Of a stretch of 64,000 nucleotides of DNA, positions 27,325 to 35,807 are shown piece after piece. The stretch spans positions 1 through 64,000 of the forward strand of contig JAGBHC010000003.1 of assembly GCA_017935625.1 (NCBI GenBank), written 5' to 3'. The position numbers and the translations under genes were made by a program. Below the pieces are notes generated by a model. It worked only from the letters and a program-made list of their open reading frames with translations, did not search any database and was not told where the DNA came from. The DNA comes from Rikenellaceae bacterium (GTDB lineage: Bacteria; Bacteroidota; Bacteroidia; Bacteroidales; Rikenellaceae). The stretch's first letter is position 1. Every line of letters starts with the position of its first letter.

Positions 27325-28776
27325 ATGGAACTGAAAAACAACGTAGTGAGGGGAGTGGCATGGAACGTGGCCGAAAAGGCGGGTACCATGCTCTTCCAGT
27401 TTTGTGTCAGCGTGGTGCTGCTCAACCTGCTGACTCCCGACGACTACGGGGTGATTCCGTTGCTGGGCTTTTTCTGCGCCGTGGCGTCGGCCATCGTCGA
27501 GGGCGGTTTCTCGCAGGCGCTGATTCGCAAGAGAGAGCCTGCGCAGAGCGACTTCTCGTCGGTTTTCTACTTCAATGCGGGCATGTCGCTGGTGCTCTAT
27601 CTGTTGCTGGTGGCTCTGTCGTGGCCGCTGTCGCGCTATTACGGAGTGCCCGAGTTGTGGGAGATTGCTCCGGTGCTCTTTCTCATCGTGCCGGCCACGG
27701 CATTGGGAATCATACAGGTCACCATGCTGGCCCGCCGTTTCGATTTCAAGCGGCTTTCCCAGATTACGGTGCTCTCCTCCTTTCTGTCGGGAGTGACGGC
27801 CGTGGGGGTCGCCTGGGCCGGCGGCGGCGTGTGGAGTCTGGTGGCCCAGCGGGTGTCGGTGGTGGTATTCAGGTCGATGCTGCTGTGGCTCAACGGAACG
27901 TGGAGACCCGGCGGCGGATTCAGCTTCGGGGCTATCCGGAGCATGTCGGGATACAGCTCCCAGCTGCTCTTTACCGATATCATGAACACGGCGCTGCTCA
28001 ATGTCCCGCAGATGTTCATCGGCAAAATCTATACGCAGGCCCAGACGGGATTCTTCGACCAGGGACAGAAACTCAAGGAGCTGCCGACCAACTCGCTGAT
28101 GCAGGCCGTGCAGAGCGTCACCTTTCCCGCCCTCTCCGAATTGCAGAACGACCCGGAGAAGTTTACGGCGAGCGTCCGCAAGATAGTGATGGTGATGACC
28201 TTCATCATGTTTCCCGTCATGGCGGGCATGATTGGGGTCGCTCCGGACGTTTTCCGGGCGCTGCTCAAACCTCAGTGGGCCCCTACGGTGCCGCTCTTCC
28301 GGGTGCTGTGTCTGGCGGGTTTCCTGACCCCCGTGTCGCTCATCTGCTACAACGTGCTCAAGGCCCGGTGCCAGGGTGCCGATATCTTCCGGATGGAGCT
28401 GGCCAAAAAGACGATAGCCGTCTCCCTGCTCGCCCTCACCATTCCGGTGAGCGTCGAGGCCATCGCCTGGGGGCAGGTCTTCATCGCCCTTTCCGACTTT
28501 CTGTTCAACACCGCGTTCAGCGCGCGTTACAGCCGCTACGGGCTGGGGCGCATGGTGCGCGATACGGCGCCGGCCGCACTGCTGACGGCGCTGATGGCGG
28601 CCGCGGTGTGGGGCGTGGGAATGCTCCTGTCGCAGGCGGGGGTGTGGTGGAGGCTCGCGGCCGAAATAGGGGTCGGCGTCGCGGTTTACCTCGTTCCGGC
28701 GCGTCTGCTGCGCCTGGAGGCGATGGAGGAGGTGTGGCAGATTGTGCGCGGCGCATTGCCTGGAGGCGGAAAATAG
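27325..28776 (+). CDS. polysaccharide flippase, MATE/MVF superfamily
   Basis: 483 aa with 12-14 hydrophobic segments. The start (VVRGVAWNVAEKAGTMLFQFCVSVVLLNLL) and QTGFFDQGQKLKELPTN in the middle are typical of PST-type lipopolysaccharide/O-antigen exporters (WzxC-like). It should move a lipid-linked glycan across the inner membrane. No glycosyltransferase genes are adjacent, so the glycan is unknown. Starts 52 nt after pyk. Confidence 0.85.
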   Translation: MELKNNVVRGVAWNVAEKAGTMLFQFCVSVVLLNLLTPDDYGVIPLLGFFCAVASAIVEGGFSQALIRKREPAQSDFSSVFYFNAGMSLVLYLLLVALSWPLSRYYGVPELWEIAPVLFLIVPATALGIIQVTMLARRFDFKRLSQITVLSSFLSGVTAVGVAWAGGGVWSLVAQRVSVVVFRSMLLWLNGTWRPGGGFSFGAIRSMSGYSSQLLFTDIMNTALLNVPQMFIGKIYTQAQTGFFDQGQKLKELPTNSLMQAVQSVTFPALSELQNDPEKFTASVRKIVMVMTFIMFPVMAGMIGVAPDVFRALLKPQWAPTVPLFRVLCLAGFLTPVSLICYNVLKARCQGADIFRMELAKKTIAVSLLALTIPVSVEAIAWGQVFIALSDFLFNTAFSARYSRYGLGRMVRDTAPAALLTALMAAAVWGVGMLLSQAGVWWRLAAEIGVGVAVYLVPARLLRLEAMEEVWQIVRGALPGGGK

Positions 28777-28812
28777 ACCGTTGCCCGCTGCGGCGCAGGC
28801 AGCCCTCTTGGT

Positions 28813-29122
28813 TTGCCGCTTCTTCTTGACCTGCTTTCCCTTTTTGATTGGCGGCTATCTTCGACATGCTTTCTTTCTCTGTTTTGCGGCCTCCCGTGGC
28901 ATGTTTTTCCTATTAGGAGGTTGCCGCTTCTTTTCGGTATGCTTTCCCTCTTTGATTGACGGATTCCCTCGACATGCTTTCTTTCTCTGTTTTGCGGCCT
29001 TCCGTGGCATGTTTTCCCTATTAGGAGGTTGTCGCTTCTTCTCGGTATGCTTTCCCTCTTTGATTGGGGGGCTTCCTCGACATGCTTTTTTTCTGTTTTT
29101 CAGCCTCCCGCGGCATGTTTTC
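28813..29122. repeat. three tandem copies of a 108-110 bp repeat
   Basis: Copies begin at 28813, 28921 and 29031, each with TTGCCGCTTCTT or TTGTCGCTTCTT. Shared blocks include TATGCTTTCCCTCTTTGATTG, CGACATGCTTT and CCGTGGCATGTTTT. The second copy has a 2-nt insertion in a T-run, and the third decays near 29122. Frame is not kept between copies 2 and 3. Confidence 0.85.
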
Positions 29123-29361
29123 TGGTTTACAGTTTCCTCTCGTATGTTCCTACCTGGCTTGTCCCGCTTTTCCCCGGCTCGTATTTTTCCCGAATTGCGG
29201 CTTCTTTCCGGATTGCAGCTCCCCTTGACCTGCCTTTTCCCGATTTATATCCCTCTCCCTCGAATCGTGCTCTTTCCCGGAATGCGGCTTCGTTCCGGTC
29301 TTCGTTCGGGAGGGGCGGACTGCCGGGACTGGGTGCTGGGGATGCGGGGCGGGGTGAAGAT

Positions 29362-29391
29362 AAAAGAGAGTCGGCATCCCTGCCGGCTCTC
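29362..29391 (-). terminator. rho-independent terminator downstream of buk
   Basis: On the minus strand GAGAGCCGGCA (29391-29381), loop GGGA, TGCCGACTCTC (29376-29366), then TTTTATC. It is 195 nt beyond the buk stop; a second hairpin (TCCTGCCGG / CCGGCAGGA, 29553-29583) without a T-run sits nearer. Confidence 0.75.
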
Positions 29392-29585
29392 TCCCTGTGT
29401 AATAAGTGTTGTTTGTGTATTATGAAGAAAAAAACCTGTAAAAGGTCGTGTGCAAGTGTTCCGGCACTGCGCGGCCTGCCGTTCTTGTCCGGTTCTGCCG
29501 GGAGCCGGTCGCAAGGTCTGCATGGCCGGGCGTCCGGGGGCAATCCGTCCGGTCCTGCCGGAGTCGTACCGGCACCGGCAGGAGG

Positions 29586-30647
29586 CTATCGGTAGACTTT
29601 CGGTTCGATTTCGCCTTTCATCACGCGCAGTGCGTTCATGGCCAGCGCTTCGAGTTCGTTCTCTCCGGGCATGACCTCCACCGGGGCGATGAAGCGTACC
29701 ATGCGGCCGATGGCGTCGCATATCCGTTGGCTGTAGGCGATACCGCCGGTCAGCAGGATGGCGTCCACCCGGCCGTGGAGCACGGCGGCCATCGCGCCTA
29801 TCTGCTTGCCGATGTTGTAGCACATGGCGTCGAGCACCAGCGAGGCTTTCGCGTCGCCCGCGTCGGCCCGGTCGATGACCTCGATGATGTTGTTGGTCCC
29901 CAGCAGTGCGACCACGCCGCCCCGTCCGTTGAGCATCTTCTTGATTTGCGCTTTGTCGTACCGGCCGCTGAAGCAGAGCTCCACCAATGCCTCTGCGGGG
30001 AGCGTTCCGGCCCGTTCGGGGGAGAAGGGTCCGTCGCCCGAAAGGGCGTCGTTGGTGTCGGTCACCTGGCCGTGCCGGTGGGCGCTCACCGAAATGCCGC
30101 CTCCCAGGTGGGCGACGATGAGGTCGAGGCTCTCGTAGCTTACGCCGCGTCGTTCGGCATAGAGGCGTGCGATGGCTTTCTGGTTGAGGGCGTGGAATAT
30201 CGAAGTGCGTCTGATTTGGGGCAGTCCGGTCAGATGGGCCATTTCGCTCATCTCGTCCACCACCACCGGGTCGGCGATGAAGGCGCGGGCTCCCACCCGG
30301 CGGGCAATCTCGTCGGCCAGCAGTCCGCCCAGATTGGAGGCGTGTTGTCCGACGGGATGGCGCAGGTCGTGCTTCAGGGCTTCGTTCACCTCGTAGACGC
30401 CCGATGCGATGGGCTTGACCAGGCCGCCCCGTCCGATGACGGCCTCGATTTGCGAGAGTTCGATTCCGGCGCGTTCCACGGCCTCCACGATGATTTTCAT
30501 CCGGAAGTCGAACTGGTCCATCACGGTGGGCCAGGCGGCTATCTCTTCGGTCGAGTGGCGCAGGGTGAGTTCCTTGACCAGCTGCCGGTCGTCGTAGACC
30601 GCCACTTTGGTGGAAGTGGAACCGGGGTTTATGGCTAATATCTTCAT
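29586..30647 (-). CDS. buk: butyrate (branched-chain acid) kinase
   Basis: 353 aa from ATG 30647. ILAINPGSTSTKVAVYDD at the start, GRGGLVKPIASGVYEVN, IVAHLGGGISVSAHRHG and ILLTGGIAY are the Buk signatures of the acetate-kinase fold. It converts acyl-phosphate and ADP to acid and ATP. It follows ptb by 26 nt. Straight-chain butyrate or isobutyrate/isovalerate cannot be told apart from the sequence. Confidence 0.92.
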   Translation of the reverse strand: MKILAINPGSTSTKVAVYDDRQLVKELTLRHSTEEIAAWPTVMDQFDFRMKIIVEAVERAGIELSQIEAVIGRGGLVKPIASGVYEVNEALKHDLRHPVGQHASNLGGLLADEIARRVGARAFIADPVVVDEMSEMAHLTGLPQIRRTSIFHALNQKAIARLYAERRGVSYESLDLIVAHLGGGISVSAHRHGQVTDTNDALSGDGPFSPERAGTLPAEALVELCFSGRYDKAQIKKMLNGRGGVVALLGTNNIIEVIDRADAGDAKASLVLDAMCYNIGKQIGAMAAVLHGRVDAILLTGGIAYSQRICDAIGRMVRFIAPVEVMPGENELEALAMNALRVMKGEIEPKVYR

Positions 30648-30673
30648 ATCTCGGATGTTTCGAATCTGTCGGA

Positions 30674-31579
30674 CTATTTGGCGGAGAGGCAGGCCAGGGC
30701 AATCGAATAGAGTTTCGACTCCTTGGTGTCGCCGCGGCTGGTGAGTACGCAGGGCACTTTGGCTCCCGCCACGATGGCTGCCAGATTGGCGCCGCAGAGT
30801 TTGGTCGCGCTCTTGAAGAATACGTTCGCGGCGTCGATGTTGGGGAAGAGCAGGCAGTCGGGGTCTCCGGCCACGCCGTTGCCCTTGAACTTCTTGGTGA
30901 CCGCCATCTCCTCGACCAGTGCGAGGTCCAGCGACAGCGGACCGTCTATCAGCACGTTGCCGAACTGGCCGCGGTCGCCCATCTTGGCGAGCAGAGCCGC
31001 CTCGGAGGAGGAGACCACATTGGGCAGCACCTGTTCGCTGGGGGCGATGCAGGCGATTTTGGGACATGCGACGCCCAGGTTGCGGGCCGTGGCGGCCAGG
31101 TAGCGGACCAGGGCCCGCTTCTGGTTGAAATCGGGGTAGGGGATGACTGCCACGTCGCTTACCACCAGCAGTTTGTGATAGGAGGGCAGCTCGAGTACCG
31201 TGACGTGGCTCAGCGTTCCCTTCGGGGGAACCAGCCCGCACTCCTTGCTCAGGATGCCGCGCATGTATTTGTCGGTCGAAACCAGTCCTTTCATCAGGAT
31301 GTCGCCTTCGCCTCCGCCCACCATCTTCACGGCACGGGTGACGCAATCCATGTCGTTCGACTCCTCGACGATGCGGAAACGGGAAGAATCGATTCCCGCC
31401 TGTTCGCAGACTTTTTCAATCTCTTTTCTCTCTCCGACGAGCGTGGCGTCGATAAGTTCCATGGAGACGGCATGGTCGATGGCTTCGATGGTGTGCAGGT
31501 CCTGGGCGAAAGCGGCGATGAGCCGTTTTTTGCCGCGGCTGCGTGCGGCGGTTACGATGTCTTCCAGACGTTGAATCAT
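30674..31579 (-). CDS. ptb: phosphate butyryltransferase
   Basis: 301 aa. The Pta/Ptb fold is seen in GDILMKGLVSTDKYMRGIL, IPYPDFNQKRALV, IDGPLSLDLAL and LLFPNIDAANVFFKSA, the short Ptb type. It makes acyl-phosphate from acyl-CoA for Buk. First gene of ptb-buk. A possible -7 element TATGTTTG (minus, 31773-31766) lies upstream but without a -33 box. Confidence 0.92.
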   Translation of the reverse strand: MIQRLEDIVTAARSRGKKRLIAAFAQDLHTIEAIDHAVSMELIDATLVGERKEIEKVCEQAGIDSSRFRIVEESNDMDCVTRAVKMVGGGEGDILMKGLVSTDKYMRGILSKECGLVPPKGTLSHVTVLELPSYHKLLVVSDVAVIPYPDFNQKRALVRYLAATARNLGVACPKIACIAPSEQVLPNVVSSSEAALLAKMGDRGQFGNVLIDGPLSLDLALVEEMAVTKKFKGNGVAGDPDCLLFPNIDAANVFFKSATKLCGANLAAIVAGAKVPCVLTSRGDTKESKLYSIALACLSAK

Positions 31580-31774
31580 AGCGGTAAAAGCGGCCTCGGC
31601 GAAGTCGGCGCCGGAGGTTTGTTAATCGGTTGTCGGTTTGGTCCGTCCGCGGGGCGCTGCCGATTCATCGTCCCGGACGACAGGGAACCGTGCGCCGCGC
31701 AATCTTCCGCGGCCGTTGCTCGGGGTTAAGGGGAGAGGCGCCCGGTTTCCGCTCGTAAAAATAAACAAACATAT

Positions 31775-31823
31775 CTAAAAAAAGAAGGATTTTGTAAAAA
31801 TAATTCACAAAATCCTTCTTTTT
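31775..31823 (-). terminator. rho-independent terminator of crcB-pta-ackA
   Basis: AAAAAGAAGGATTTTGT (31779-31795) and ACAAAATCCTTCTTTTT (31807-31823) form a perfect 17-bp stem with an 11-nt loop. On the minus strand it ends in a run of seven T, 26 nt after the ackA stop. The 31580-31774 remainder has no gene. Confidence 0.92.
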
Positions 31824-31848
31824 GGTTATAATTCGTAATACGAATCGC

Positions 31849-33054
31849 CTATTTGGATAACAGTTTGAACGTGTCGGAAGCGATGACCAGCTCTTCGTCG
31901 GTGGCGATGGTGGTGACGAACACCTTCGACTCGGGAGCCGAAAGAATCTTGTCCACGCCGCGTGCGCCCTCGTTGGCCTGCTTGTCGAAGACGATGCCCA
32001 TGTACTCCATGTCGGAGCAGACCTCTTCGCGCATGTGGCACTGGTTCTCGCCCACGCCGCCCGTGAAGACGATGAGGTCTACGCCGCCCATCTCGGCCGC
32101 ATAGCTGCCGATGAACTGCTTCACCCGGCGGTAGTAGATGGCGCGGGCCACGGTGGCCTTGGGGTCGCCGGCCGCTACGGCCGCGTCGATGTCGCGCATG
32201 TCGGAGCTGATGCCCGTCATGCCCTGAAGACCCGACTTCTTGTTAATCATGGTGTTGAGGTCGGCATAGCTCATGCCCTCCTTCTCGGCGATGAAAATCA
32301 GCGCACCCGGGTCCACTTCGCCGCAGCGGGTGCCCATCATCAGACCGTCTACGGGGGTGAAGCCCATCGAGGTGTCGTAGGACTTGCCGTTTACGATGGC
32401 GGTAATCGAAGCGCCGTTGCCGATGTGGCAGGTGATGATTTTCGAGCTGTCGAACTTCACGCCGGTCAGGGCGCACGCCTTCTGGGCCACGAACTTGTGG
32501 CTGGTGCCGTGGAAGCCGTACTTGCGCACGCGATACTCGTCGTAATACTTGTAGGGCAGCGCGTAGAGATAGCTCTCGGCCGGCATCGACTGGTGGAACG
32601 AAGTGTCGAACACGGCTACCTGCGGGATGCCGGGCAGCAGCTCGTTGATGGAGAGTATGCCCTGCAGGTTGGCGGGGTTGTGCAACGGAGCCAGCTCGAA
32701 GCAGCTTTTGATTTTGGCGATGACATCGTCGTTCACCACGGCGCTCTCGGGGAAGTACTCGCCTCCGTGGGCTACGCGGTGGCCTACGGCGCTGAGCTCC
32801 TCGAGCGAACCGATGACTCCGTGCGCGGGGTCGGTGATGGCGGCGATGATGAGGTTGATGCCGGCGGTGTGGTCGGCGATGGGCTGGTGCAGTTCGAATT
32901 TGTCTTTGCCTGCGGGTTTGTGGGTCAGGTCGCCCTCGGGCAGTCCGATGCGCTCCACCAGACCTTTGGCCAGCAGTTTATGGTTGTCGGCGGTCATGTC
33001 GATTACCTGATACTTAATCGACGAGCTGCCGCAATTCAATACGAGAATGGTCAT
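31849..33054 (-). CDS. ackA: acetate kinase
   Basis: 401 aa. VLNCGSSSIKYQVID, FDTSFHQSMP, FHGTSHKFVAQ, CHIGNGASI and TGGVGENQCHMREEV are the full set of acetate kinase motifs. It makes ATP and acetate from acetyl-phosphate, downstream of pta (60 nt). Last gene before a strong terminator. Confidence 0.96.
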   Translation of the reverse strand: MTILVLNCGSSSIKYQVIDMTADNHKLLAKGLVERIGLPEGDLTHKPAGKDKFELHQPIADHTAGINLIIAAITDPAHGVIGSLEELSAVGHRVAHGGEYFPESAVVNDDVIAKIKSCFELAPLHNPANLQGILSINELLPGIPQVAVFDTSFHQSMPAESYLYALPYKYYDEYRVRKYGFHGTSHKFVAQKACALTGVKFDSSKIITCHIGNGASITAIVNGKSYDTSMGFTPVDGLMMGTRCGEVDPGALIFIAEKEGMSYADLNTMINKKSGLQGMTGISSDMRDIDAAVAAGDPKATVARAIYYRRVKQFIGSYAAEMGGVDLIVFTGGVGENQCHMREEVCSDMEYMGIVFDKQANEGARGVDKILSAPESKVFVTTIATDEELVIASDTFKLLSK

Positions 33055-33114
33055 AGTTCCGTTATCTAAGGTTTTGTGTTTTCTAATCGGTTGGTGTCGG
33101 CCGGGCTCGGAGCC

Positions 33115-34113
33115 TTAGCCGATAGCCTGGCAGGCGGTGATGGCGATGAGACTTACGATGTCCTCCACCGAGCAGCCGCGGCTCAGGTCGTTGATGGGGG
33201 CGGCCATACCCTGCAGGATGGGACCTACGGCCTCGGCGTGCGCCATGCGCTGCACCAGTTTGTAGGAGATGTTGCCCACTTCGAGGGTCGGGAACACCAG
33301 TACGTTGGCCTTGCCCGCGATGTCGCTTCCGGGAGCCTTCTTGGCGGCTACGCTGGCGATGAGTGCGGCGTCGGCCTGCAGCTCGCCGTCGATTTTCATG
33401 TCGGGAGCCATCTGCTGTGCCAGACGGGTGGCCTCCATCACCTTGTCCACCATTTCGTTCTTGGCCGAACCCTTGGTCGAGAAGCTCAGCATGGCGATGC
33501 GGGGCTCGAAGCCGGCGATGGCACGGGTGGTGCGGCCGGTCATGACGGCGATTTCGGCCAGTTCGCTGGCGGTGGGGTTGGGATGCACGGCGCAGTCGGC
33601 GAAGACCATCAGGCCGTTCTCACCGAACGAGCGGTCGGGAATGTCCATGATGAAGGCTCCCGAAACCACGCTCACGCCCGGCAGGGTCTTCACATACTGG
33701 AACGCGGGACGCAGCACGTCGCCCGTGGCGTTGTCGGCTCCGGCCACCTCGCCGTCCACGTCTCCGGCCTTGACCATCACGGCACCCAGGTAGAGCGGGT
33801 CGAGCAGCAGCTTGGCGGCCACTTCGGGGGTCACGCCCTTCGCGCCGCGCAGTTTGACCATCAGGTCGATGTATTTCTGCTTGTCGGGGTTGTTCTCGGG
33901 GTCTACGATTTTGGCTTCGGCGATGTGCTTGAGCGAATATTTGGCGGCCAGCTCTTCGATTTTGGCCGGATTGCCGATGAGGGTAATCTGTGCCAATCCC
34001 TGTTCGATGGCTTTGTCCGCTGCCTGGATGGTGCGCTCCTCGGTACCTTCGGGGAGTACGATGCGTTTGGGTGTGCCCTGGGCCTTTACCTTGATTTGTT
34101 CGATTAAATTCAT
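33115..34113 (-). CDS. pta: phosphate acetyltransferase
   Basis: 332 aa, the short single-domain Pta without the N-terminal DRTGG/regulatory part. KRIVLPEGTEERTIQAADKA, GAVMVKAGDVDGEVAGA, FADCAVHPNPTASELAEIA and FPTLEVGNISYKLVQR match the family. It converts acetyl-CoA to acetyl-phosphate. 24 nt after crcB on the same strand. Confidence 0.96.
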   Translation of the reverse strand: MNLIEQIKVKAQGTPKRIVLPEGTEERTIQAADKAIEQGLAQITLIGNPAKIEELAAKYSLKHIAEAKIVDPENNPDKQKYIDLMVKLRGAKGVTPEVAAKLLLDPLYLGAVMVKAGDVDGEVAGADNATGDVLRPAFQYVKTLPGVSVVSGAFIMDIPDRSFGENGLMVFADCAVHPNPTASELAEIAVMTGRTTRAIAGFEPRIAMLSFSTKGSAKNEMVDKVMEATRLAQQMAPDMKIDGELQADAALIASVAAKKAPGSDIAGKANVLVFPTLEVGNISYKLVQRMAHAEAVGPILQGMAAPINDLSRGCSVEDIVSLIAITACQAIG

Positions 34114-34137
34114 TTTGAATCTCTATTTTAAGTTGTT

Positions 34138-34503
34138 TTACTGTTTTGTCGTCAGCAGCGAACCGAGCCACACGCAGGTCAGGCACACCGCGATGCTGCC
34201 TGCTGCGTAGAGCAGACCGCCCGTCCGGTCGCCGCTGCGCAGCATCGCCAGCAGGTCGGCCGAAAAGGTCGAGAAGGTGGTGAAACCGCCGCAGAAGCCC
34301 ACCACGCAGAGGTAGTACCATCCGCCGGGCCGGCATGCCCCCAGAAGCAGACCGATGAGCAGCGAGCCGATGGCATTGACCGTCAGCGTGCCCATCGGAA
34401 AAGCGACGGCTTGCGAAAAGTGTGTCATGAGCGACGTGACCGCATAGCGCAGGGCGCTTCCTGCAAAACCGCCGGTTCCGACTATCAAAGCCTCTTTGAG
34501 CAT
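34138..34503 (-). CDS. crcB: fluoride channel CrcB/Fluc
   Basis: 121 aa from ATG 34503; a start 24 nt upstream would overlap the promoter. Four membrane helices; GGFAGSALRY, TLTVNAIGSLLIG and VGFCGGFTTFSTFS are the Fluc motifs. It exports F-. It is the first gene of a crcB-pta-ackA run, 24 nt from pta. No fluoride riboswitch is visible upstream. Confidence 0.93.
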   Translation of the reverse strand: MLKEALIVGTGGFAGSALRYAVTSLMTHFSQAVAFPMGTLTVNAIGSLLIGLLLGACRPGGWYYLCVVGFCGGFTTFSTFSADLLAMLRSGDRTGGLLYAAGSIAVCLTCVWLGSLLTTKQ

Positions 34504-34901
34504 CGGTTCTGAAAGTTTATTCCACAAAAGTAGCTAAAATCTTTTAAGGAGCCAAGTCGATTCCGCAAAACTTTTGTCCGCTTCTTCTCCCTTTTTCGGC
34601 TTCGGCCGCTCCGGTGCGCCGGCCGCTTTGTGCGGGGTGCGGATGTCGGGCCGTTTCGTGTGGAAGGGAGGGGCGGATGGCGGTGCGAGGGCGGGTGTGT
34701 CGCGGGGGCGTGCGGCGGCCGGGCCGGAGGTGCGGGAGCGTCGGTCGAGGAGTGTAATGGGTGTGTCGCGCAAGGCGCGTGGAGGCGTCGGCCGAAAATA
34801 GAGGCGTGTCGCAACGGTAGCGTGCGTGCGGCGGAGTGTGCGGCGGCCGGGAGGGAAAAGGCGGCCGCGGGGAGGCGGGAGAGGCTGCAGGGGGGAGGGC
34901 G
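34504..34901. other. 398-bp gap between the response regulator and crcB
   Basis: The crcB promoter is at the left end. The rest (34570-34900) is extremely G/C-rich, with scattered GTGCGGCGGCCGGG-type repeats near 34707 and 34838. No gene is supported on either strand. Confidence 0.55.
34525..34556 (-). promoter_or_regulatory. Bacteroidetes promoter for crcB-pta-ackA
   Basis: Minus strand: CTTG (34556-34553), 20-nt spacer, TACTTTTG (34532-34525). The crcB ATG is about 20 nt downstream of the -7 box. Confidence 0.7.
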
Positions 34902-35585
34902 TCAATGTTCGTATTTGTAGCCCACGCCCTTGACGGTGACGATGTGGTCGTCGCCGATTTTTTTGCGCAGTTTGCGGATGTGCACGTCGATGGTGCGGTC
35001 GCCCACTACCACGCCTTCGCCCCATACCCGGTGGAATATCTCGTCGCGGGTGAAGACCTTCGACGGGCGGGAGTGGAGCAGCTCCAGCAGTGCGAACTCC
35101 TTTCGCGGCAGGGTGATGGCGTGCCCGTTGCGCGTCACCACGAACCGTTCGCGGTCGATGGAGATGGGCTGCGGCTCCCGCTTCTGCTCCCGTTCCCGCT
35201 CCTGCTGCGGGGCGTCGATTCGCTTGAGCAGGGCCTTGATGCGGCTGACCAGCACCTGCACGCGCACCGGTTTGGTGATGTAGTCGTCGGCTCCGGCCTC
35301 GAATCCCGCAATCTGGCTTTCGTCTTCGCTGCGGGCGGTGAGAAACATGATGAGGGTCTGTTCCGTCTGCTTGTGCCGCCGCAGCTCGGCGCAGGTCTCC
35401 ATGCCGTTCATCTCGGGCATCATCACGTCGAGCACTATCAGGTGGGGGTGCACCTCGAGGGCCGTGCGGACGGCATCCACTCCCGTGGTGGCGGTGTAGA
35501 CGCGATAGCCCTCGCGATGGAGGTTGTAGCTCATGAATTCGAGGATGTCGGTCTCGTCATCGACCAACAGGATGGTATATTCCAT
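34902..35585 (-). CDS. OmpR/PhoB-family response regulator
   Basis: 227 aa from ATG 35585. Receiver domain (1-120) with the acidic pocket VDDE (9-11), phospho-acceptor Asp53 (VLDVMMPEMNG) and the Lys in DDYITKP. A Gln/Arg/Glu-rich linker is followed by a winged-helix domain (about 135-225) with LPRKEFALLELL and TIDVHIRKLRKKIG. The sequence resembles the RprY type of Bacteroidales. No histidine kinase is adjacent, so the partner is elsewhere. It diverges from the DUF349 gene. Confidence 0.92.
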   Translation of the reverse strand: MEYTILLVDDETDILEFMSYNLHREGYRVYTATTGVDAVRTALEVHPHLIVLDVMMPEMNGMETCAELRRHKQTEQTLIMFLTARSEDESQIAGFEAGADDYITKPVRVQVLVSRIKALLKRIDAPQQEREREQKREPQPISIDRERFVVTRNGHAITLPRKEFALLELLHSRPSKVFTRDEIFHRVWGEGVVVGDRTIDVHIRKLRKKIGDDHIVTVKGVGYKYEH

Positions 35586-35729
35586 GTTTCGGGGCGCTTG
35601 GTGTGTTTTGGTCCTACAAAGAAACGAATTTTTCTGACAAAATCCGATTCGTTTCGGGGCGGAAGATGCATTTCGTTCGTTCGCTCGGCGCTTTTTTCCG
35701 GCGCAGAGGCCAAAGTTTGGCTGTGTATC

Positions 35730-35760
35730 TTTGTATTTCCCGGTTTTTTCTCTACTTTTG
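35730..35760 (+). promoter_or_regulatory. Bacteroidetes promoter for DUF349-pyrG-yidC
   Basis: TTTG (35730-35733), 19-nt spacer, TACTTTTG (35753-35760). The start codon is at 35808. A second TATCTTTG (35726-35733) overlaps the -33 box. Confidence 0.75.
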
Positions 35761-35807
35761 TAGCTTGACCTATCTATGGGAATAGGAGTACTTAAAACTT
35801 TTGAGAG

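Larger units (their letters stand above)
28777..29585. other. 809-bp gene-free gap between converging flippase and buk genes
   Basis: The plus strand is pyrimidine-rich and clearly lower in GC than the flanking genes. It holds a three-copy direct repeat (28813-29122), a minus-strand terminator (29362-29391) and a hairpin by the buk stop (29553-29583). Open frames here translate the repeats and look spurious. Confidence 0.7.

Noticed and set aside
28742-29425. A plus-strand frame with repeated hydrophobic Phe/Cys-rich segments across the 28.8-kb repeats
   Set aside because: It translates a pyrimidine-rich direct repeat, starts inside the flippase gene in another frame, and the repeats do not keep frame between copies 2 and 3.
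34504-34560. Fluoride riboswitch ahead of crcB
   Set aside because: The leader is only about 20 nt after the -7 box and lacks the fluoride aptamer pattern.
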